From Clostridiales bacterium UBA1248 (GTDB taxonomy: Bacteria > Bacillota > Clostridia > Oscillospirales > CAG-272), in the NCBI GenBank assembly GCA_002308615.1, contig DBWC01000005.1, positions 1 through 8,827 of the forward strand: a stretch of 8,827 nt of DNA, given 5' to 3'. The translations under genes were made by a program, and so were the position numbers. The notes beneath the pieces were generated by a model, which was not told the origin of the DNA, made no database searches, and saw nothing but the letters and a program-made list of their open reading frames with translations. The first letter of the stretch is position 1. Each line of letters opens with the position of its first letter. Shown here one piece after another: positions 1-5,980 of this stretch.

Positions 1-14
1 GGACCCCCAAAACC

Positions 15-90
15 CGCCGTAAGGCGCACTTCACTTGCTTTAGGCAAACTTCACTTTGCTTCACGTTCCGCGTCAGCGGAATACTTCACT
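15..90. repeat. Hairpin array with ACTTCACT linkers (left array)
   Basis: Short self-complementary units are separated by a constant 8-base linker. Hairpins: CGCC/GGCG (15-18/23-26, loop GTAA), TTGC/GCAA (35-38/44-47), and TTCCGC/GCGGAA (66-71/76-81, loop GTCA). The linker ACTTCACT is exact at 28-35, 48-55 and 83-90, with a degenerate copy GCTTCACG at 58-65. Stem sequences differ from unit to unit while the linker is kept. The array lies immediately downstream of the protease terminator and may continue beyond base 1. No coding potential is evident. Function is unknown to me. Confidence 0.75.
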
Positions 91-119
91 GAAAAAAGGG
101 GCTGGCAAGCCCCTTTTTC
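91..119 (-). terminator. Terminator of the clostripain-like gene, possibly bidirectional
   Basis: A 10-bp stem pairs 93-102 with 109-118 (AAAAAGGGGC with GCCCCTTTTT) around a 6-base loop. Read on the minus strand it ends in a run of six T (97-92) and so is a good intrinsic terminator. It carries A and T runs on both sides, so it could also stop plus-strand transcription. Its first arm overlaps the stop codon of the minus-strand protease gene (118-120). Confidence 0.85.
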
Positions 120-2502
120 ACATCTCCGGCGTCCAGTAATGCTGTCCGTAAATATCGGTAAACCGGTACACCGCGCTGTATTTCGTGCCCGCCGGCAGAT
201 ATACGTCGCTTATTGTCGGCGTGCCGCTTACGGTATACTGCTCGCCCAGCATATAGCTGTCCTTAAAGCTGCCGTCGTAGCCGTAGTAATCACAGAGAAA
301 ATCTATTTTGTCTCCGTCCGAAAGCGCCGTCAGTTCCTTTGCCTCCGTCTCCGTTTCACCGTCTTTGTAATCGTATCTCGCGCCGGCTATATATCCGTGC
401 GGGTGAGCGTTGTCAAAAACCGCTATCAGGTTTGCTCTGTCGCCGTTCAGCAGCACCGGTATCCTGCCGGATATGCGGTATTCTTTGCCGTTGTCGTACG
501 TGTCCGTGTGATAATACGCGACTATCTGACCGTCCACCGCAAGCCACGTCACGTCAATGCTCATAAGCTCGCCGTTTTTCGAAAACTCAAAAACGTTGTC
601 AAGTCCTAAATCTATATATCCCTCTCCGTCGTCGATAAACACGTTGAATTCAAGATCCGACACGAGCTTCCACTGATCGAGAGTAAGCTCCATGACTTTT
701 CCCTCGCCGTTTGATCTCCAGCGCAGCTTCGAGCTGTCAAACTGGTTTTTCGCTATATACGAAGACGCGGCGTTCGTGTCGAGGACCTGCAGATATTCCG
801 AATCTCTTCCGGTGACGCTTCCGAGCAGGCTTTCAAGCAGGCTCGATATAGTATCCTGCGACTGCGTGCCGGACGAGGTGAAATTGCCGAGCAGCGAGGA
901 AAGCGGAGACGAGCTTCCGCCGGACGCGGTCTGACCCGCCGTTTCGTATCCGGCAAACTGCTTTATGCACTCCGCGTATTCCCCGTCCATCCCTATCTGG
1001 TTATACGTTGCGACCGCGGTATCCACCTTTGACGGGCTGTTGTACGGGAAGTATATCGAAAGACCGTAGGAATTCGTCATCTCGGACGACGCGCGGTTGT
1101 ATTTTACCGCGGAAAGTATCGTGTCCGCAAGCGCGCCGCCCTCGGCGGTATTCATATTCTTCGCAAGATGGACGAGGTCTACGAGATCGCGCTTTGAAGA
1201 CACGGCGAATTCTCTCGTACTGCTTCTCGCATCGGATACGGCTTTATACTCGTCCGACTTTATCATCTCCGTCGTCTTCGACGCAAAATCCTTCAGGCTC
1301 TGCGGAACGGTCTCCTGCAGCTCCGCCAGGTCAACGAGCGAAAGCGTCGTTTTCTGGCCCGAGCACTGCTTTGCGCAGGTATCCGTGTAATCGTCTATTA
1401 TGAGCTTGCCGAGCTGTACCGTCGGCATCGAGGTGTTGTTTGACAGCTCCGAAAGCCATCTCGTATAATACCAGCCTATTCCCGGCTCCGTCTCCTCGCT
1501 CGCTATGAGATAATCGGCGTGGCGCGTCAGCATCAGCGCGTTCTCTGCCGTTGCCATAAGACACGCGTCAAATCCGACGAAATCGAATTTAACTCCGGCG
1601 TTGCTAAGCGCCGTGTTGATCGAGCCTATGCCCATAGCGCCTTTTGAAGTATTGAGCTGATCGTAGCCGTAGCCGCCGTTCGTTCCGCCGCCGTGGTCCC
1701 AGAGGATAAGCTCGTATCTGTCCGCGGGATAATTGTTTTTGCAGTACGTTATAAACGACGTAAGCGTCGCCGGGTCGGTCATCGCGCCTTTGCCGGCGTC
1801 CGCGCTGAGCTGTCTCAGTCTGCCGTCTTCCACTTTATATATCTGATTTACGGTATTGCTTATGCCCGCCGTCTTCCAGCCGGAGCAGCCGCCGGTCATG
1901 ACTATGACGTTTACCCGGTCCGAAAGCGACGCCGCCGCCATTTCCTTAAGGTCCTTGGACGCCATGCCGCTCTTTGATTCGAGATCCGTGCCGCACAGAT
2001 AGACCATCAGCGTTACGACGTCTTTCCCGTCGCCCTTCAGCACGGTGTATCTGTCTCTTGCGCCGCTTGCGACGGAGGTGTTGAGCGTCGACGTGTTGTT
2101 CGTGCCGCCCGTCCATCCGCCCGATACGTTCGACGACGTGAAGCTCGACAAAAAGCTCGTAAGATCGAGCGTGCTCTGCGGAACGTCGACGACGGGGCTC
2201 TGCGTCACGTCGACGCTTCCGCCGCCTCCGCCCAGAAAGTTGGAGATAACGCCGGAAATTCCTCCGCCGCCGATGAGCACGACCGCGACCGCTATTATTA
2301 TACCTATTATTTTACCGCTTCCGCCGCCGGAGCTTCTGGTCGGACCTCCGCCGCCTCCGCTCGGCGTGCCGGGTCTGCCGGGATATCCGCCCGACGAGCC
2401 CACGGGACCGCCGCCCGTGCCGGGACCGCGTCTGTACGCGCCGGTGCCCTGCCCGGTAACGTTTCTTTCTCTTCCTCGGGGTCTGTTGTTATCGGTTGCC
2501 AT
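118..2502 (-). CDS. Membrane-anchored clostripain-family (peptidase C11) cysteine protease
   Basis: The predicted product has 794 residues. Residues 1-64 are a Gly/Pro/Arg/Ser-rich tail. Residues 65-77 (KIIGIIIAVAVVLIGG region) are a single hydrophobic segment, preceded by basic residues and with no lipobox or clear signal-peptidase site. An N-in/C-out signal anchor is therefore likely, with the protease outside. Residues 162-520 carry the C11 hallmarks: VTLMVYLCGTDLES (163-176), WDHGGG with probable catalytic His270, FDACLM with probable catalytic Cys314, and the conserved YGLSIYFPY (479-487). A Ser-rich linker (524-562) leads to a 230-residue beta-rich C-terminal domain of unknown role. Family members cleave after Arg or Lys, but specificity here is not shown. 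Classical clostripain is shorter, about 530 residues. The ATG at 2502 is chosen because GAAAGGG (2510-2516) sits 7 bases upstream. It is monocistronic and divergent from the DUF11 gene. Confidence 0.92.
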   Translation of the reverse strand: MATDNNRPRGRERNVTGQGTGAYRRGPGTGGGPVGSSGGYPGRPGTPSGGGGGPTRSSGGGSGKIIGIIIAVAVVLIGGGGISGVISNFLGGGGGSVDVTQSPVVDVPQSTLDLTSFLSSFTSSNVSGGWTGGTNNTSTLNTSVASGARDRYTVLKGDGKDVVTLMVYLCGTDLESKSGMASKDLKEMAAASLSDRVNVIVMTGGCSGWKTAGISNTVNQIYKVEDGRLRQLSADAGKGAMTDPATLTSFITYCKNNYPADRYELILWDHGGGTNGGYGYDQLNTSKGAMGIGSINTALSNAGVKFDFVGFDACLMATAENALMLTRHADYLIASEETEPGIGWYYTRWLSELSNNTSMPTVQLGKLIIDDYTDTCAKQCSGQKTTLSLVDLAELQETVPQSLKDFASKTTEMIKSDEYKAVSDARSSTREFAVSSKRDLVDLVHLAKNMNTAEGGALADTILSAVKYNRASSEMTNSYGLSIYFPYNSPSKVDTAVATYNQIGMDGEYAECIKQFAGYETAGQTASGGSSSPLSSLLGNFTSSGTQSQDTISSLLESLLGSVTGRDSEYLQVLDTNAASSYIAKNQFDSSKLRWRSNGEGKVMELTLDQWKLVSDLEFNVFIDDGEGYIDLGLDNVFEFSKNGELMSIDVTWLAVDGQIVAYYHTDTYDNGKEYRISGRIPVLLNGDRANLIAVFDNAHPHGYIAGARYDYKDGETETEAKELTALSDGDKIDFLCDYYGYDGSFKDSYMLGEQYTVSGTPTISDVYLPAGTKYSAVYRFTDIYGQHYWTPEM

Positions 2503-2543
2503 AATTTCGCCCTTTCATAAAAACATACGTGTTTTTCAGCTTT

Positions 2544-2572
2544 ATTGTATACCAAAATTTTGAAAAAAGCAA
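2544..2572 (-). promoter_or_regulatory. Sigma-A-type promoter of the clostripain-like gene
   Basis: On the minus strand there is a -35 TTGCTT (2567-2572) and a -10 TACAAT (2544-2549) with an ideal 17-base spacer. Transcription would start near 2537, leaving a leader of about 35 bases that contains the GAAAGGG ribosome binding site (2510-2516). Confidence 0.7.
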
Positions 2573-2615
2573 TAGCAATATAAAAAAACAAGTGAGCGCG
2601 TGATGAAATTTCGCA

Positions 2616-2621
2616 TATAAT
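2616..2621 (+). promoter_or_regulatory. -10 element (TATAAT) of the DUF11 gene
   Basis: A full-consensus TATAAT lies 67 bases before the start codon. At 17-base spacing the -35 position reads TGAGCG (2593-2598), which is a poor match, so this is either an activator-dependent sigma-A promoter or a promoter of another sigma factor. The wider box GCATATAAT has the CATA start seen in -10 boxes of mother-cell sporulation sigma factors, but I cannot find their matching -35 words at the right distance. The predicted start point is around 2628. Confidence 0.5.
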
Positions 2622-2627
2622 GATAGA

Positions 2628-2669
2628 GGTGCATAGGGTAACAAGAGTTATCCGAACGAAAAATGCACC
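2628..2669 (+). promoter_or_regulatory. Structured 5' leader (two nested stems) before the DUF11 gene
   Basis: The outer stem is GGTGCAT (2628-2634) with ATGCACC (2663-2669). The inner hairpin is GGGTAAC (2636-2642) with GTTATCC (2647-2653), loop AAGA, with one G-U pair. An A-rich internal strand (2654-2662) is left unpaired on the 3' side. The fold begins at the predicted transcription start and ends just before the ribosome binding site (GGAAAGGA, 2671-2678), which stays exposed. It may be a 5'-terminal stabilising stem-loop or a small regulatory RNA element. It is too short for the riboswitch classes I know, although the opening GATAGAGGTGC resembles the start of lysine riboswitches. Confidence 0.6.
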
Positions 2670-2687
2670 CGGAAAGGAATTATTCGT

Positions 2688-3548
2688 ATGGCAACATTTA
2701 CAAACCAGGCAACGCTTACCTACAACAACACGCAGACGCTGTCAAACGTGACGACCGGACAGCTGCTCGAGCAGCTGACGCTGCAGAAGACGTCGCTTCA
2801 GCAGACGTACACGGCGGGCGAACGGATAACCTACGTGTTATCGCTCATAAACTCCGGGACGACGGACGATCAGAACCTCACCGTAACGGACGATCTCGGC
2901 GCGTTCACGCCCACCGGGCAGACTACAGAGGTCTATCCTCTGACGTATGATACCGGATCGCTCCTCGTTCATGTAAACGGCGCGCCGCAGACGACCGCGC
3001 AGGTAACGTCGGAGGAGCCGCTGACGATAACCGGCATAACCGTGCCCGCCGGCGGAAACGTACTTATCGCGTATTCCGCGCAGGTCAACGGCAGCGCGCC
3101 GCTCGTCTCCGGCAGTACGATAGTCAACACCGTGACCGCGTCGGGTGACGGCCTTGCGGAGCCGCTCACCGCGGAAAACACGATCAACGTCAGCGAGGCG
3201 CCGTACCTGACGGTCGAAAAGACGCTTTCTCCTTTGACGGTAACGTCAAATCAGAACATAACTTATACGTTTGTTATAAGTAACTACGGCAACACAGCCG
3301 CCGATGCGAGCGCCAACGCGTCTATAACCGACGTTCTCGTCCCCGCGCTGACGGCAGTCACCGTAACGTATAACGGAGCTGCGTGGACGGAGGGCACGGA
3401 ATATACGTATACCGAATCGACCGGCGTGTTCACGTCCGATCCGGGAGCGATAACCGTTCCCGCGGCGACGTTTGAAACACAGCCCGACGGAACGGTTACG
3501 ACCGTTCCGGGCACGGCGACGCTCGTCCTGGAAGGAACGGTCGCTTAA
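2688..3548 (+). CDS. DUF11 repeat protein without signal peptide
   Basis: The product has 286 residues, very rich in Thr and Val, with no cysteine. Two DUF11-type (Ig-like beta-sandwich) repeats are visible: residues about 32-168, opening LQKTSLQQTYTAGERITYVL with an NSGTTDDQNLTVTD stretch, and about 174-286, opening LTVEKTLSPLTVTSNQNITYTF with a NYGNTAADASANASITD stretch. The first 25 residues (FTNQATLTYNN) resemble the closing strands of such a repeat. DUF11 repeats usually occur in large exported or wall-bound proteins, but there is no signal peptide, membrane segment, LPXTG motif or other anchor here. The ATG at 2688 follows GGAAAGGA (2671-2678) with a 9-base gap. The gene stands alone, between a structured leader and its own terminator. 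A structural or spore-surface role is possible but not demonstrated. The domain call is firm and the function is unknown. Confidence 0.85.
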   Translation: MATFTNQATLTYNNTQTLSNVTTGQLLEQLTLQKTSLQQTYTAGERITYVLSLINSGTTDDQNLTVTDDLGAFTPTGQTTEVYPLTYDTGSLLVHVNGAPQTTAQVTSEEPLTITGITVPAGGNVLIAYSAQVNGSAPLVSGSTIVNTVTASGDGLAEPLTAENTINVSEAPYLTVEKTLSPLTVTSNQNITYTFVISNYGNTAADASANASITDVLVPALTAVTVTYNGAAWTEGTEYTYTESTGVFTSDPGAITVPAATFETQPDGTVTTVPGTATLVLEGTVA

Positions 3549-3572
3549 GCTCTGCCGTTTCGGCAAAAATCC

Positions 3573-3607
3573 GCCGGAAAGAAGCCGCAAACTTCTTTCC
3601 GGCTTTT
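3573..3607 (+). terminator. Terminator of the DUF11 gene
   Basis: A perfect 12-bp stem pairs 3573-3584 with 3592-3603 (GCCGGAAAGAAG with CTTCTTTCCGGC), loop 7 bases, followed by a short TTTT run (3604-3607). The T tract is weak but the stem is strong. A smaller hairpin, TGCCG/CGGCA with a TTT loop (3553-3565), lies just after the stop codon. Confidence 0.75.
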
Positions 3608-3635
3608 CCCGCGCCTTATAAATTTAAAAACCGTA

Positions 3636-3664
3636 TTGACACGGAACGTGAATTGTGATATTAT
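3636..3664 (+). promoter_or_regulatory. Extended -10 sigma-A promoter of the phosphodiester glycosidase gene
   Basis: -35 TTGACA (3636-3641), 17-base spacer, -10 TATTAT (3659-3664) with the extended TGA at 3656-3658. Transcription should start near 3671, giving a short leader of about 34 bases. The TTG of the -35 box is in frame with the gene and can be mistaken for a start codon. Confidence 0.85.
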
Positions 3665-3704
3665 AAAAAGTGCAAAAAATATCATAAATGAAAGGCATCC
3701 GAAT

Positions 3705-5810
3705 ATGAAAAAAATCAGAATTGCGGCTTTTGTTTTAGCGATACTGTTCGTTTTCGCGGTCGTGGTATCCGCGGCGAACGTGCCGAAGCTCAAAGGCGAA
3801 ACGTCACACACGGAAAAAACGTTATATACGGGCGTAACGCACGCCGAGATCAACACGGACTCAAGCACGCCCACGTATAACCAGCAGCATATAAACGTGG
3901 TCAGCTTTGACTTGAAGCAGCGCGACCTTTATCTTGAAACGGCGTACAATAACGACTACGCTTACGTAAACGGCAGTTCTACCGTTTCCAAGATAGTCAA
4001 TTACTACAACAGCACTCATTCCGACAAAACGGCGATAGCCGCGGTAAACGGCGATATGTGGATGGTAACGTACGCTCACGCGAGAGTCGAGGGCTCGGGA
4101 ACCACGTACCAGGGATATTCCGACGCGGTAGTCAAAAAAAGCCTGACGGTATCAAGATCCTTCAACATAGTTGACGGCGAGATATACACCACCGGTCAGA
4201 TAGTGCAGGAAACGCCTTACGCGGGCGTTCCGTGGGCGTTCTGCATAACGGACGATTTCGTACCGAACCTCGGTCAGCCGTACGCCGATATCGTTATGAA
4301 AAACGTAACGCGCTCCAAGACCGTAAAAGTGGACGGCATAAACCGTCTGCCCGCCAACAACGCCGTGGTCATGTATACGGACAGGCTCATGGGATCGATC
4401 AACGGCTTTGCGCTTGACGACGCTTACGAGATGCTTATAGAATTTGACGAAGATTATAAGATGTGCCACGGCGCTGACGTCACCGGCACGCTCAAAGCCA
4501 TATACAGCAGCTCAAGCGCCGAAAATCCGCCCAAGCTTAACAACAAGCAGATGGTAATAACCGTGCGCGGAAACAAGGTTTCATCCGTCAACACGTTCCA
4601 GATAGGCGACAAGATCAATTTCACGGCAGAAATACACGACACGCAGGGCGCGGACGATCTCTGGCAGAGAGCTCAGCACTCCATAGGCGGCAACATCGTT
4701 TACGTCAGAGACGGCGTTCTTACCGGCAACGCCATTGAAAGCGGATATCCGACGACTATGGTCGGTTACGACAGAGCCGGCAAGATCCTTCTTATAACCA
4801 TGGACGGCAGAGGCTACGGCGGCGTCGGCGCGTCCACCGCGAGATACAACCAGCTTATAAAAGACCTTGATCTTTACAACGCTTTCATACTTGACGGCGG
4901 CGGCTCCATGACGATGGTCGTCGCGGACGGCACAACGTACAAGGCGGTAAGCCACGCCATAGACGGCAGCGGCACGAGCTACAGAAGCGTAAACAACGCG
5001 TTTATACTTGCACACGGTCCGCAGAGATGCGAGCAGGGCGAATTTGAGATAGACGACAGTACCGCCGAGATGACCGACCCCACGCACGTGACTTTCCCGA
5101 CAAAGGCGTACGTCAAATCCTTTATAACCAACCCCAACGAGACCGTTGCGTCATGGGAGGATCGCTGTCTTAAGCTCACCGTTACGAACAAGGCAAACGA
5201 CGACCCGTACGCAAGTCTGAGCTACCTTGCCGCCGATGAAAAGGCGAGCGCCAACGAATATAAATTCATAACTCTCGTTTACAAGATGCCGACGACGAAC
5301 TCCACGTCAGGCTATTACACAGAGCTTTTCTGCCAGTGTGAGAACAGAGGCGCCGAGGGCGGACAGAGCGTAGGCGGATGGACGAAGGCGACGGATCAAT
5401 TTGAATATATCACGCTCAACGCCGGCAGCCTTTCAAAATGGAAGGGCAGCATAACGGGTCTTCGCATAGACTATATGTCCGGCATAATAGGCACGATGAA
5501 AAACGGCGACTGCATGTATATACACGATATAATCCTGTCCAAAACAAAGGATGAGGGCGATACGAGCGGCGGCATCATAGCCAACCGGTTAAACGACCCG
5601 AACTACGTACCGCCCGAGATCGTCGAGATCCAGCCCGGAGACATAAACGAAGACGGCTTTATCGACAACAAGGACGTAGTGGCGCTGTTCAGATTCGTCA
5701 GCGCCATGAACGGCACTCCGAAAAAGACCATGGACTTCAACAACGACGGCTTCGTAAACAACAAGGACGTGGCGGCGCTGTTCCGTTACGTTTCAGGCGA
5801 CAAGGAATGA
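3705..5810 (+). CDS. Secreted phosphodiester glycosidase (NAGPA domain) with C-terminal dockerin
   Basis: From the ATG at 3705 the product has 701 residues. GAAAGG (3690-3695) lies 9 bases upstream, and the longer in-frame opening at 3636 would place translation inside the promoter. Residues 1-23 are a signal peptide (KKIR, hydrophobic core, VSA cleavage). The phosphodiester glycosidase (NAGPA/DUF2233) domain covers about 55-440, with AVNGDMW (113-119), the TMVGYDRAG and ITMDGRGYGG stretches (about 347-373), LDGGGSMTM (396-404) and closing RSVNNAFILAHG. In human NAGPA this fold uncovers mannose-6-phosphate by removing GlcNAc; bacterial members act on sugar phosphodiesters or exopolysaccharide, and the substrate here is unknown. 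Residues about 445-628 are a beta-sandwich, probably a carbohydrate-binding module. Residues 644-701 are a type I dockerin with two Ca-binding loops (DINEDGFIDNKD, DFNNDGFVNNKD), predicting attachment to a cohesin scaffold encoded elsewhere. Confidence 0.9.
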   Translation: MKKIRIAAFVLAILFVFAVVVSAANVPKLKGETSHTEKTLYTGVTHAEINTDSSTPTYNQQHINVVSFDLKQRDLYLETAYNNDYAYVNGSSTVSKIVNYYNSTHSDKTAIAAVNGDMWMVTYAHARVEGSGTTYQGYSDAVVKKSLTVSRSFNIVDGEIYTTGQIVQETPYAGVPWAFCITDDFVPNLGQPYADIVMKNVTRSKTVKVDGINRLPANNAVVMYTDRLMGSINGFALDDAYEMLIEFDEDYKMCHGADVTGTLKAIYSSSSAENPPKLNNKQMVITVRGNKVSSVNTFQIGDKINFTAEIHDTQGADDLWQRAQHSIGGNIVYVRDGVLTGNAIESGYPTTMVGYDRAGKILLITMDGRGYGGVGASTARYNQLIKDLDLYNAFILDGGGSMTMVVADGTTYKAVSHAIDGSGTSYRSVNNAFILAHGPQRCEQGEFEIDDSTAEMTDPTHVTFPTKAYVKSFITNPNETVASWEDRCLKLTVTNKANDDPYASLSYLAADEKASANEYKFITLVYKMPTTNSTSGYYTELFCQCENRGAEGGQSVGGWTKATDQFEYITLNAGSLSKWKGSITGLRIDYMSGIIGTMKNGDCMYIHDIILSKTKDEGDTSGGIIANRLNDPNYVPPEIVEIQPGDINEDGFIDNKDVVALFRFVSAMNGTPKKTMDFNNDGFVNNKDVAALFRYVSGDKE

Positions 5811-5853
5811 CGGCGGCCGTATAAACGCCGCGGCGCTGTTCCGTTACGCTTCA
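5772..5853 (+). repeat. Dockerin-end sequence repeated in the 3' untranslated region
   Basis: Bases 5772-5795, inside the last dockerin helix (codons for AALFRYVS), recur at 5830-5853 downstream of the stop codon with 23 of 24 identical positions (19 contiguous) at an offset of 58 bases. The second copy is not translated as part of the gene. It looks like a remnant of a tandem duplication or of a longer ancestral dockerin tail. Confidence 0.8.
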
Positions 5854-5871
5854 CAAACAAAATAATCCCGT

Positions 5872-5905
5872 AAAGGCGGCTCACAGGATCAAGCCGCCTT
5901 TTTAT
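5872..5905 (+). terminator. Terminator of the dockerin protein gene
   Basis: A 10-bp stem pairs 5872-5881 (AAAGGCGGCT) with 5892-5901 (AGCCGCCTTT), loop 10 bases, running into a T-rich tail (5899-5905). It sits 61 bases after the stop codon and 12 bases before the next promoter, so it separates the two transcription units. Confidence 0.85.
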
Positions 5906-5917
5906 TACATTTTACAC

Positions 5918-5946
5918 TTGACATAAAATTGAATATATGCTATAAT
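5918..5946 (+). promoter_or_regulatory. Full-consensus sigma-A promoter of the lipoprotein operon
   Basis: TTGACA (5918-5923), exactly 17 bases, TATAAT (5941-5946), plus the extended -10 TGC (5938-5940). Both hexamers and the spacing match the textbook optimum. The start point would be near 5953, leaving a leader of about 28 bases with AAGGGG at 5966-5971. No operator-like palindrome overlaps it, so strong constitutive expression is the simplest reading. Confidence 0.92.
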
Positions 5947-5980
5947 CAGGCATAAGAAGCGACTTAAGGGGTTTGTGCTG

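Noticed and set aside
2045..2563. 172-codon plus-strand open frame opposite the protease N-terminus
   Set aside because: Its Pro-rich product is the mirror of the Gly-rich tail coding sequence, and it crosses the protease start codon and promoter. No start signals were seen.
2624..2669. Lysine riboswitch, suggested by the opening GATAGAGGTGC
   Set aside because: The known aptamer is about 170 bases with five helices. Here the structure closes after about 45 bases and the gene downstream has no link to lysine.
3636..3704. TTG-initiated N-terminal extension of the phosphodiester glycosidase
   Set aside because: The TTG is the -35 box of the gene's own promoter, so it would not be in the message. 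The ATG at 3705 has a good ribosome binding site and begins a standard signal peptide.
5811..5871. Small gene between the dockerin protein and the GHL10 operon
   Set aside because: The interval is only about 60 bases before the terminator, without a start codon and ribosome binding site; it holds the dockerin-end echo instead.
5975..5980. GTG start two codons before the ATG of the GHL10 lipoprotein
   Set aside because: It lies only 3 bases after AAGGGG, too close for initiation; the ATG at 5981 has the usual 9-base gap.
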